Positions 12,641 to 23,268 of a DNA stretch of 64,000 nt are shown here, one piece after another. Position 1 is the first letter of the stretch; every line of letters begins with the position of its first letter. The position numbers and the translations under genes are program-made. Under the pieces are notes generated by a model. The model saw nothing but the letters and a program-made list of their open reading frames with translations, made no database searches and was not told where the DNA came from. Source of the DNA: Polytrichum commune (Eukaryota > Streptophyta > Polytrichopsida > Polytrichales > Polytrichaceae); NCBI GenBank assembly GCA_950295325.1, contig OX485808.1, positions 35,050,527-35,114,526 on the forward strand, written 5' to 3'.

Positions 12641-13273
12641 TCACCTGAGCATCACACCGGGGGGAGTTGGCACGGCCATAGGCTGCACATAATTAGCCCG
12701 GTTAGCCTCCCACCCTAGACTAGGATCTAAACCTCGGTTCCTGAGTTCTCGATGCTCCTGACAAAGAGCACAACACTCACATATACAGTGAGTGCCGAAA
12801 TCGCCACAACATCCAGGCTCGAGACGGTACTTATTCCGCAGCTTCTGACGCCACATGCACGAGTATACACACGGGATGCCAACCGAGAGCAGAAGCGTAT
12901 ATATCACGGCGTGGATGCAACATGAGCTTTCTCCGTTATCTACAACCTCGGCAATTTGTCCAAAGGCGATGCACGGGCACCAGCAGGTCAGGCAACAGTC
13001 ATTGCAATCGCAGCAGCATCCACATAGACCCGTCGTCCATTTCCCTTTATGTGCCGCTGTAACAATCTGTAACGGAGCGTTTTGCAGCACCAAAGGTGGC
13101 CCTGGCTGGTAACCCTGATGTTGGTAACTAGCCTGTTGTTGATAGCCCTGAGGCTGCTCATACGATTGCGATTGCTGCAAGTCCAGCGCCTGCGGATTCT
13201 GGAAGTTCACAGGTTGCCCTATCACCATCCCCCCTTGTGGTGGATACGCGCAACCCTGATCATACTGCCCCAT
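12641..13273 (-). CDS. PLAC8 / cell number regulator (FW2.2-like, PCR) family protein
   Basis: Predicted 210-aa Cys-rich membrane protein. Plant relatives (FW2.2/CNR, PCR) act at the plasma membrane in organ-size control or divalent-metal and cadmium handling; which applies here cannot be read from sequence. A Gln/Pro/Tyr-rich N-terminal arm (residues 1-70, repeats such as QSYEQPQGYQQQ) precedes the PLAC8 domain (about 77-190). That domain contains CCLTCWCPCIAFGQIAE (the family CxxxxCPC box), a hydrophobic stretch VIYTLLLSVGIPCVYSC, and the second Cys cluster [17 protein letters not shown] chose the ATG at 13273, 33 bases inside the longest frame. An acceptor-like TTCAG lies about 18-25 bases upstream on the minus strand, so the upstream codons are probably intron and leader. 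The whole domain lies in one exon. A broken copy of the 3' end lies immediately downstream. Confidence 0.88.
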   Translation of the reverse strand: MGQYDQGCAYPPQGGMVIGQPVNFQNPQALDLQQSQSYEQPQGYQQQASYQHQGYQPGPPLVLQNAPLQIVTAAHKGKWTTGLCGCCCDCNDCCLTCWCPCIAFGQIAEVVDNGESSCCIHAVIYTLLLSVGIPCVYSCMWRQKLRNKYRLEPGCCGDFGTHCICECCALCQEHRELRNRGLDPSLGWEANRANYVQPMAVPTPPGVMLR

Positions 13274-13790
13274 CTCCTGCGCTCCTGCTGAACACAAATG
13301 CAACAATCCTTCCTCTCTGTAAAAATCACACTACGGCAGGCCTTCCGAGATGCAGAAACCTAGATAAAACTCGAATAAAACTCACAGGGACGTTACACAT
13401 TTTTCTTTCACCTTGATGAAAGAAGAGCTCCAGCGACCGATAGCAATGATGTTGGTGATGAATCCAATAATTACACAGGGTCCTTCAGTACGCGGAAAGA
13501 AATGACAAAGATGCACCACCTACTAAAATTCTTCAATCATCAATGCAAGGAGTATAATGCACGGGAGCCGGAAGCTTCTTCGTCCGCCATCGCCATAGCC
13601 GCGCCACTGCCTGAGGAGAAGAGAGAGCCCAGTCTCGCTTACTCAGCTCTGAATCTTCGGTTTTCTAGATTTTTGGGTTTAAGATCTACCCCATTCCTAG
13701 ACTTGTCCTCCCCCGGGTTCCACGTTCAATGTAGAGGTGAACATACGCCTAGCCTCCCTCTCTCTCTCTAAAAAGTATTAACTTAATATT
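13274..13790 (-). promoter_or_regulatory. PLAC8 leader intron and promoter region
   Basis: No gene. A CT-rich tract at 13749-13770 (GA on the coding strand) and an acceptor-like site near 13291 suggest a spliced 5' untranslated region. Frames on the opposite strand look incidental. Confidence 0.3.
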
Positions 13791-14108
13791 TGGGAAGGTG
13801 CTATGATAGTCATTGTAGATGGCGGAAATCGGCAATGTGTTGTTTATGTTTGACTTGACATAAGTTGCTATTCTTCCACGTATTTTCCATCATTTTCATC
13901 CATTTTTTATAAGTATCATGCAAGGGTGGCTTAAACCCGAGACCTTAACCTGGATCCCATGGGAACTCCAAGGTTAAGTTGACTAAGGCTGGAATAGTAC
14001 TCGGATGGATGAGCGGGCCAACACCTATCTCCTTCAAGAGCAAGTTTGTAAGTTGATTGAAAATGTTTGGTTCACCCAGATACCCCCACTATGCTTTGGG
14101 TGGATCCT

Positions 14109-14178
14109 AGGTGGTAGGGTGCACTGAAAATCAAGTGCTATGAAGGTCACACTTGATTCTTGGTGCACCCTACCACCT
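14109..14178. repeat. Hairpin, ~29-bp arms
   Basis: 'aggtggtagggtgcac' at 14109 returns as its reverse complement 'gtgcaccctaccacct' ending at 14178. Inner arm sections (tcaagtg / cacttga) pair as well, with a few mismatches. The size fits a tiny fold-back transposon remnant. No target duplication was identified. Confidence 0.65.
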
Positions 14179-17100
14179 AAATAATGAAAGGTGTTTTGTT
14201 TCTCATTTTTTAGACCGTCATCATCTTCTCGTTCTTTTTCTCTTCTTAATGTATTGAGAATTTTGTTTCTTTAAGATCCTCCTATTCTTCTTACAATATA
14301 TTTTGAGATTTCATTGTTCTTGTTATCATCTGTACACTAATTTCCTATTTCTATCATTTAATTACGTTTCTCCTATTTGATCATGTTTTCTTTGTTCCTT
14401 ATCATCTTTGAAATGCGTTAATGTTTCTTTCAAGTTTTGAGAGTGATTTGCTTCAATTATTATGGTGACATTTTCTTCAACAAGAATACATTGATCAAAC
14501 CCTCCGTTGATATCACTCCACTTCTCATACATCTTAAAATCACCACACTCATCTTCCTCCTTAATAGAAAGCGACCATGATACTTCATTTACTTCAAGTT
14601 AGCTTGGCATGCATGTCTTAACATTCATCTTATATCCTTGGGTGGTATTACAAATACTCAGATGAAAACATACTAACGGATTTTTTTGATACCGATAGGG
14701 GGTGACCTTTTGAGGTAGTTTTTGTTTGTGATACCGTTTGGGTCTAAGGTAAGCATTGGGAACTTTGGGAACCCTAGTAAGACCATGTTTTTTGAGTTTG
14801 TTCCCTAGGCTTGACGAAAGGGCACCCCCTTGGAAATAGACCAACTTCCCTTACATACTATGCACAAACCTTCATGCATAGGTTGTCATTACCTTGGTGT
14901 CTATCAATATAGTATTAGAATGGAATTTGCCATTGATCCAAAGAATGATTTGGGTATACAAAGATTTTTTTGAGTACACAAATTGGTTCTTTTACTTTGC
15001 ATTACCACTTGATGTTGCAGTTTGATATAATATTTTATTGAGAATGTCATTAACATGTCACGGGGAGGTCACTGCCTCTTTAATTAATGCATACACGTGC
15101 GCTCATGACCTATTTATCGGGGGGCTATTTACCTTGCAGAAAAGATTATAAGGTGTGGTATTTTTCAAAATAAAGGTAAATGTTTGTATTTTAATACACC
15201 CTATCAGTCATTATAATTTTTTGGTGGAATCATTTAAAAATACCCTATTTTATTTATACTGCATTTTTTTCTTATATTCCAAGTAACCAATTTTTTTGAT
15301 TTTACCCCAATTTTTTTTCTCGGAGCCCAACTGTTGTCCGTTTTTTTCTTAAACCGCATTTTATTTTGTACAACCCATTTTTTTTTGGTTTTGTAAGCAA
15401 CATTTTTTTTTCATGAAGGACATTTCTCTTTTTACAACCATGAATTGTGAAGTTCAACCACAATCCTAAACTCACATGAACTAAATCAAAACAATAAACT
15501 TAAGGCAAAGGCATGCAACTAAAGCATCGTCTTAGACTGTGAAATAAAGTCAAACAAAGCGCCGAAATTTTCCCTCCCGGCACTGGGTAGAGACCATTAA
15601 CTCCACATTGGAATTGTTGGTTCAGTAACGTTCAAGTAAGCCAACGTGCGAAGTCATCCATCCAAGCATTTTCATCAGAAAATTGCTTTTTTTCATCCAC
15701 TAGCACAAACCCTACCCTAGACCCGCTACCCCTAGTAATTGTTTCCACGCTATTTTACAAGTACTAACTAGATAAAAGAGGCCATTATATGTGATGGTAT
15801 TTTACATGTAAACATGTTTCATTATTTTTAAACCCCCTACATTATATGTACGTTTTTGCAAAATTTATTTACAATGAATATATTAGACATTATTTTTTAT
15901 CGCACGTTGTTTCTACAAATTTCGCCAGTGACCTCCCTGTGTAACATGTAAAGTAGTTTATTTTCTTATATGATTACACTGGACAACCTTAGTAAAATCT
16001 CATGGCAGCATGTAACTCCAAATGATAACCCACACGAGTAGGAATATGTGATGTAGTGATAAACACCGAGTATCAACATGATATAACAATTTGGATATTG
16101 CTCGGGTATATTCTTTGGCACCATCATTGTTGTTGTACATATCTATACCAATCTACATTGATTCCAAAGACCTACAAAAATCATGTGAATTTGAAAAGGG
16201 GGACGGGGATAATAAAATCTAAAACGGTTTGTTCTTATGATTGATTTGATAATCAACATGCAAATATGGACCATGAGTTGTATTTATAAATAATTTCAAG
16301 TCCTTGTAATTGTTTTTTTAGTATATTACCAACAATGTTTCCAACTTCCATGAATGAATATGTATTATTCATGTTTGCTGCTTGTTCCACATTTCCCCAA
16401 CACATGTGTTTCTTGATACTAGGATCGGGAGCTCCCCCGATGCATCTTCTCTGTAAGATTTTGAGGTTTCTATCACCCTTGTGCGGCCTGAGTTCCAACC
16501 CCAACCAAGGCCCTTCAAATTGGTCATTCTCTCCTTTGATGGTCTACTTTGTAGTCACTCTTTACCGATGGTGAGACAAAAGGCCACTATACATTCTAAT
16601 GGACACAATAATCTTGGAAGGGATAGGTTGTGGGACCTCAAAATTCGTCCAAACTTATAGGAATTTATGTCACTATTCTTACAAAATTTCCATGTCGTTG
16701 TGTGGTCATGCATGGAAGATGTTGTCCTTCACAATGTGCTTCAACGCCTATTTCTAGAGAACATCATTTGTAGACTGGTATTTGTGTGAGGCTAATCAAA
16801 GTGCACAAATACGAACGAGTTCATGAGTAGAGATGTAATTTATCCTCTTTAAAAAGTAAGAAATTCTCTCTAAGCACCACAAAAATATGTTTGGTTGCAG
16901 GGAAGGCAATATCTTGTCCATTGATGATCAACTTAGCAAACGCATTAGGAACAAGGCCTCATATTGTTGCTACTTCCCCCACACTTAACCATGTCCTAGA
17001 GTTATAGATAAATCACCACCATTTGTTACCTCTACATTGAGAAACTTATACACACACCAAATGTTCCTCTATATTTGGAGAATCATATAACTAATGGACA

Positions 17101-17440
17101 ACCCCCAATTCCACGTAACTGTTAATGGTTTGGCCATTTGTGATTGGCAACTACTTGTTGAACTCAACAAAATCTCATAACACATTTAGAAAGTACTTCC
17201 CAACCTCTCTCTCAATTCATTTTGTTCTTCTTCTCTTTCTATTACTACCATGAACCGGGAGGTCGCCCGGTCCATCATTTCTACAATGTATTTTCTCTCT
17301 ATTTAATTGCATTACCACACTCTAATCTTTATCTTCTTTTTGTATCAAGTGTCTATTAGTGTGGCCTTGTTAGGCACTACATTTTTTAAACCTAGGAACT
17401 CTACAAAGAAGTGCGTGGAGTTGCAACCCACAAAGCTATT
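14179..17440. other. Long gene-poor intergenic stretch
   Basis: AT-rich, with many T-runs (15240-15420). A small minus-strand frame at 16253-16504 begins with a basic, protein-like segment (GLELRPHKGDRNLKILQRR) that may be transposon debris, but I do not recognise it. No other feature is supportable. Confidence 0.45.
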
Positions 17441-17449
17441 GAAGTGTAA

Positions 17450-17745
17450 CTCCTATGTTGGAATATTTTATCTTTTGGTTAATTATACAGTGCAATTTCA
17501 TGTTAGAATGTCCCCTATATAACCCCATTAAAGATAAGTTCCCATCACTAATAGAGAACGTAGTTCTAGGGAGCCTCAAGTCTTTCTTTCAATTAGACCA
17601 ACAAGTTGACATTAACCACTATCTCATTGAGGCTACTGTACTCCGCCACTCTAGAGAATTAGTTGGTTTGAAACCATCCTAATGCACTCTTAATCCCATT
17701 AGCCTTTTCGGCTTCTCGGACTTTAAAATCAATTTCATTTCATTT
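17450..17745 (+). mobile_element. LINE 3' end fragment, copy 1
   Basis: Encodes FMLECPLYN, the tail of the zinc-binding motif (C-x2-C...H-x4-C) that ends many non-LTR retrotransposon polymerases. It is followed by sequence parallel to the copy at 30755-31145, including 'caagtctttctttcaattgg' and the downstream 'attagccttttc' phrase. The frame is short and the 5' part is missing, as expected of 5'-truncated LINE insertions. Confidence 0.6.
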
Positions 17746-19192
17746 CAAATAAATGCACAACGTGTGTCTGAGATTTTATGTACGAAGTTGTATATCCCAA
17801 ATCCCATTTTTACTCTCCACATGTGCCTCATTTGACATATTTTGTTGAGTGTATGTTATTTCCAGTGGTCTAGATGGGGAGACCTCCCAATGCTCTAGGA
17901 GATAAACTTGTTATAATCATCTATTGTGAAATTTGTAGTATACTTTACAACTTCTCTTATCTTATAAATACTTGTTCTTTCACTTGAAGCCAAGAAAAAT
18001 ATGGGCATTAGGAGTACCCCCAATCCCATTCTTGTTTACTATAATATTTTAGGGCTTCTATTATCAAATTTATAATTAACTTATCATTATTCATCATTAA
18101 TTGACTAAAATTTAGAGGGCTCCTTAATTATCAAATTTTAGTTAAATAAATGTTAGCATTAAGGACATTCAAAACACATCAACATCATTAAATATCATTA
18201 GTTTTGGTAGAACACTATGTAAAGTATACAAAGGACTATTAGTTCCTTATGCTTACAAGAAGATGTATTTGTGAGCCACTTTAAAGCCTACAAAAATTGA
18301 TAGTCTCGGATGAGGGACATTCCTTTTGGGTACCCCAACCGTGCATGTATCCCTCAACAAGGCTTGAACATTGGCAATGAAGACCACATGAGAATCTATG
18401 TGAGGAAGGACAGTGTGCGGATAAAAACAAAAATTCTAAAGTACTAGCAACACTCCATGTGTGAATGGACATGTCATGCAACTCAATTAGAGCCTGAAAC
18501 CAAAAGCCCCCTATCCTGGGGTGCAAAGATGCATGTTATATAACAATGTCGATTATGCAACTGGTATGTATAGCAAGGCCCTAAGATTGTGTTGCATTTT
18601 CATAATTGAAGATGGATGATGTCACATAAATATTTTATGATTGGCGAACTTGATGTTAGGCAATTTTATGATTAGACATTTATTATCAAGTATCTATTAT
18701 AATGAACTAACAAACTCAAACGATATGCACTAATTTATGTTATGCTACTAGCAGATGTATAAATGTTCTAGTATGGATATAAGATTTGAAGTTCATAGAA
18801 CATAAATATTATGCAATTGGGGAACACAAATGTCACTAATCCAATTGAGAACACATGCAATGCCCACACTTATCCACACAAATTTGATGTGGTTGTCACA
18901 AAGGCCTAGGATATTGGATTGCCAAGTGGGGAAATTTATTATGACCCAACCACAATGCACACCTCATGGGTTTTACAATTTGGGTAAATAGGGGTAACTC
19001 TGGCAAAGATTGAGTCCATGCCAGTGCCAAACCTACATAACATGAGTTGATCGTGAATCACACAAGAAAGCTAAACAATCATTTGCCCAATAACTTAATT
19101 GATATATGAGCCTTTTGCTTGACTTGGAAGTCATATTGCCAAGTTTATGATGAAGGATTAGATCATGTTATCGTTATATTTTGTTTCCAAGC

Positions 19193-19199
<7 letters not shown>
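17746..19199. other. Intergenic, no gene seen
   Basis: AT-rich, without domain-bearing frames. The minus frame at 18281-18526 has no recognisable motif. Confidence 0.45.

Positions 19200-19250
<51 letters not shown>
19200..19250. repeat. (GA)n microsatellite
   Basis: Uninterrupted GA dinucleotides for about 50 bases. The long Leu-Ser frame across it is an artefact of the repeat. Confidence 0.95.
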
Positions 19251-19252
<2 letters not shown>

Positions 19253-19700
19253 CACCAATGGGTAATGAGCAAGTCAACCAACCATCATCCATGATTTTCA
19301 AACTATCTAGAAAATTCAAATCATGCTTACTCCAATGGCTTATTTTGTAAATCTCCTTAACAAGGATCAAGAGTGGTCCACTTTGTTATACCTGCATCCT
19401 TTACTGCTTGTTTTAATTGGATGCAAGAATTTCGGTGTCCTTGTGTTGGGATCCCTACATTGATGATTCATTCAAAACCTCATGAGCATCTCGGAACTCT
19501 CATCATCATCTTTTGTAAGGTATGTGGACCTTACATGGTCACTTCTCGAACAATTCATATATTTGAGTGGTATATGACGAAGCTTGGGAATTTAAAATAG
19601 ACACCATGAAAGACATATGTTTCAATAACATTGAAATATGTGCTCAAAATACAGACATCATTCTAAGTTGGATTGTTAATCTACTCATCAAGGCAGGCAT

Positions 19701-19818
19701 GGCAGGCATGTAAACATTTAGAAAGAAAGAGTTCATCTTGAGCTTGACTTCTTATAAATAGGCAGGCATGTAAACACTTAAAAATAAAGAGTTCATCTTG
19801 AGCTTGACTTCTTATAAG
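19701..19818. repeat. 60-bp tandem duplication
   Basis: 'ggcaggcatgtaaac' followed by 'gagttcatcttgagcttgac' occurs twice, exactly 60 bases apart (19701 and 19761), with about three differences between units. Confidence 0.85.
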
Positions 19819-20404
19819 TCTTACACGACAGTCTTCGTAATTCGCAATTGCCTAACTACAAGAGAAGACTAATTATTTCCTATCCGGCTCTAACATCCAA
19901 AATTGTTAGTGAAATTGAAAATTCCATAATAGGGCACATATAATAGTGACATTCGACTCCATGTGAATCCCCTTTTCATACAGGGGCCTTGAAGTTGACT
20001 TTCACTATTGTAGTGGTATATTTCCACGAGCCCTAAGGTACTAGATGGTGCTAAAATCAAACACCCCACCCAAAACCATCACCTAAAATCTTGCACAGTA
20101 TGTACATATTGATTCTAAGGATGTCTACCATGCTAACATCACACTCTTGATTTGGTTTTGGGTCATCTTCGTCATTCATAAAACATGTAACCTTATAATT
20201 TTTGCATATAAATTTTTAATAAGACATACTTTGGTGCGTTGGAATTCCTTGTCAATTGCTAATAAGAATCATGGATTTTTTTTATTTTTTTTTGTATCAA
20301 ATAGTAGTATCATGCTCAACACTCAAAGGCACGGCTTTAGCACCATCTACCTTTGATCTACTCCACTAACTTTATGTAGTACTCCACTAACCTTGTGTAC
20401 GGTA
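19819..20404. other. Intergenic, no gene seen
   Basis: AT-rich sequence with no repeat partner, hairpin or convincing reading frame found. Confidence 0.4.
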
Positions 20405-20600
20405 GTACACCGTTTATAGTATTTAGTGTCACGCACACTATTTGCAAAGGCCTACACTAGATGTCTAGAGGTCTCAAAGTGTCATTTCCTCTAATTGCCA
20501 ATATGGTATTATTCGTCAACATGAGTAACTTTTCCAAGTGAAATTTTATTTACATTATAATGACATTAGCGTAGCACATTGGAATACTTTAGTCAACTTG
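20405..20600. repeat. Dispersed repeat C, copy 1
   Basis: Shares an ordered series of phrases with 29510-29706: 'gtatttagtgtca(c/t)gcacactat', 'taggtctcaaa'-like, 'ctaattg(c/t)caa', 'agcgtagcaca', 'cacattgg(a/g)atactt'. It is an old dispersed element. Neither copy has visible terminal repeats. Confidence 0.6.
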
Positions 20601-20726
20601 TAGACCACTATGTAACATAGGCATACGCCTCATAATACTATAATTGAGCATACTCATGCCAAGGTATTAGTAAGCGCACTTGAGCGTCAAGTGCCATCAA
20701 GTGACACTAATGGTCAAGTTGTTGTC

Positions 20727-21108
20727 ATGATTATTATAACCTAGCATACGCCTCAAAATAGGATAAGTATTAGGTAATCGTTTTATTGGAACCGGTTATC
20801 GGTGCAGAACCGGTTCTGCACCGATAACCGGTTCCAATAAAACGATTACCGGACGTAACCGGTTGGCCGCTTTGTTGAGCCGCGCATGTGACCTAAACAG
20901 TGGGTCACATGTCGTCTTCTTCAACATATCCGATTTAGATGATCATAACTGGCTGGGATGTCGAGGTTATCGTCTGCAAACTTGTGTGCTCAGAGCCAAT
21001 TGTGTAGTGCCACCTCGGCGAAACAAAGCGGCCAACTGGTTACGTAACAATATCACGGTTGTGACACTAAATACCATAAATGATGTATTTCATTGGTGAA
21101 AGTGGTAT
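20727..21108. repeat. Palindrome-bearing element inserted in a dispersed repeat
   Basis: The flanks match the first ~115 bases of the window. Between them lie a perfect 78-bp palindrome (20773-20850) and then a second hairpin element. The latter's ends 'cgtaaccggttggccgc' (20854) and 'gcggccaactggttacg' (ending 21044) are inverted repeats of about 23 bp with one mismatch. They enclose an inner hairpin 'catgtgacc/gggtcacatg' near 20885-20912. The ACCGGTT motif occurs repeatedly. Confidence 0.7.
20773..20850. repeat. Perfect 78-bp palindrome, no spacer
   Basis: From 'ggtaatcg' to 'cgattacc' every base pairs with its mirror position around the centre 'gaaccggttc'. No mismatch and no loop were found on base-by-base checking. 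Confidence 0.95.
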
Positions 21109-22261
21109 TGGGACAGGGGTAAAGGGAATCATCGCATATGAAGACGCCTCTCATCCATCCAACCTAAAAACTAGACAGCCTATAAGTTTGTGGTTGATTC
21201 ATCTTTGATAACTTGGACTGTTCTAATGCGGGGTCTTTAACGGCAATTCCGGAGTCAATCCAACCGAAAGAGAAACTTCCGGGATGCATATTATTTCAGG
21301 GCTTTTCTGTTGAATGAATGATAGATATGCTTGCTTGCGATCACTCCCTCTCTCCTTGCGACAGCGATGATGCAGCAAGGAAAATAGAATTTAGTGGGGC
21401 CACGCCAGGAGACGGAGTTATACATCGGCAGCACCGAATGATATTTTTACAGACAAAATCGTGGTGGTTTAGTGGTCCGGTCCGAAGATCACAAGTGGCA
21501 TCGTTTGTAAGACTTTGTGTGAGAAAAATCGTGGGCCTTTCTTGGCGGTGGCATTTACAAATTGACATGATGTACTTTATTACCGACACACTGCTGCAGT
21601 TCCCTAGGAATTGCAACGTTTGGGAATTCGGAGTCCACCGGAAGCCAAGACGTTAAGCTAAGTTGAATGAGGCTTGGCCATGAAGTCTCGAGAGTCATCG
21701 TGCTGGACTCTACCCAGAACGCATTCATTCACTCAGACTTCATCAATATGTAAGTCTTTGAAACATATATAAGGACTCATGATGTGGGTGATGAAACACC
21801 AAATTCACATCTCTGCAAGACTTGCAGTTTGAAGGTGAGGCAGAGTCTGATGTCTGATATCGATCCTCCTCTTATCCCCGAGCCTCTGTTACTCGTATGT
21901 AGATTACACTTGTAGTCTTTTGACACTTCGAGTCAAGATACTAGAACGCCAATCACTTGGTTGTTCATCTACTCAGTTGGATTGTTCAATGAAGGTCACT
22001 TGTGCCTTTTCGGTTGGAGCTCCTTTAAAATCTTTAAATTCTAGCAGTTCTGATTGTAATGCGTCCTAGTGCTCCGTTGTGGTTCAGATCCAGTTTGTGA
22101 TTCAAAGTTAAGTAGTTAGCAGGCCTCGTATAAATCTTCACATTGTAGACCACCTCCGACAAGAGGCAATAGCAGCACTTGGTCCATAGCTTAGCTCCAC
22201 AAATCTGCCCCAGGTTTACATACGAGCCTAGGTCTATGTCCAAAGGGAAAGCGTCTCTCAT
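21109..22261. other. Intergenic, upstream of AAA gene
   Basis: Frames at 21318-21656 (+) and 22034-22261 (-) have no recognised domain. GC content is slightly higher than in the 14-19 kb desert. Decayed genic sequence is possible but unproven. Confidence 0.35.
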
Positions 22262-22495
22262 TCACGCCAACCCTCCGCTGGCATCAAATCTGTCTCTCTC
22301 TTGTGCGTTGCAGAGAATTCAACGAGGGTTCTCTGAGCAGATAACTTTTTAAAGGCATCGAGAGATTCATCAAGGATCTCAAGTGATACCTGCGTGCGCT
22401 TCTTGCCAGACGGTCCAGATTTTTTAATTTCACATAGTCTACCTTCGTCGTCCTCCTTAGCATTATTACACCTTCTTTGGAGTGTCCTCTGATGT
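22262..22495 (-). other. Stop-free coding-like frame without ATG
   Basis: About 78 minus-strand codons without a stop, ending in a TGA near 22262. The composition looks protein-like (charged segments such as KEDDEGRLCEIKKSG and LEILDESLDAFKKLS). Directly upstream a different frame starts Met-Met-Met-Asp-Asn-Pro and runs into it, so one base shift would join the two. It could be an exon or a pseudogene remnant. No family is recognised. Confidence 0.25.
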
Positions 22496-23268
22496 TGGAT
22501 TATCCATCATCATGCACTAGTTGAAGCCTTGCAGTGGCAGCTCTCTCTGCCCCTGAGAACAGCTATTTCTAATTCACTTCTAGTGCTTCTAATACTTTTG
22601 ACGATTTGTTTTTTCAGAAGAGAAGCAACACATATACATTCTTGGAAAGAGGGCATTGACAGGAACTTGGAGTCCGTTGATCTATACCATCTGTGTCTGA
22701 ATTAGACAAGGTTTGCACTTTCAAACGAAAAAGTTTCTAGAACAACTTGGACGCAGTTTTTCTACAGCAACAGGATAGTAGAGCACCATCCAGACCGTCC
22801 CCTATTAGGTGATTGTTTTCACCTCTAAGAAATTTTAGTACTCCTAATTCTTCTTAGTCAATTTCTAGTCTTCCAAATTTGTACAACTCGAAATAAGCTC
22901 CAAAATCGTGCTTCTTAAAAAGGATGCTCTGGCAGCTCCAAACCAAGTTCTAAAACGATGATCCACCCCTGCAGGTGCTCCAAATAGTTGCTACCCCATT
23001 CTTGAAGCCCGCTGATCGAGTTACTTGTTGTGAATCTTTCATATGCTAACTTATCACCACACGGGCTTTTCACTTCATCCCCCCTATCCACAAAACCCGA
23101 GAATAGGCACGCAGCTGACAAGCAAAGTTCATCAACACTTCGGTGCCAAAACGCTATATTTTCTGGGTGACACGTATTTTACATATACTCAGACAAATAG
23201 AAAAGTGACACGTGGAAACTTTGCTCAATTTGTGCTGACCCTGCTAATTATCTACTACAGGTAGTGCG
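22496..23268 (+). promoter_or_regulatory. AAA gene upstream region
   Basis: No gene on either strand. A possible leader-intron acceptor (ctactacag) lies just before the ATG at 23269. Otherwise nothing specific is seen. Confidence 0.25.

Noticed and set aside
13502-13771. Plus-strand 89-codon frame upstream of PLAC8
   Set aside because: It lies opposite the presumed PLAC8 leader, has no domain, and ends in a CT microsatellite translated as Leu/Ser.
19158-19370. Frame with a long Leu-Ser repeat
   Set aside because: Produced entirely by the (GA)n microsatellite.
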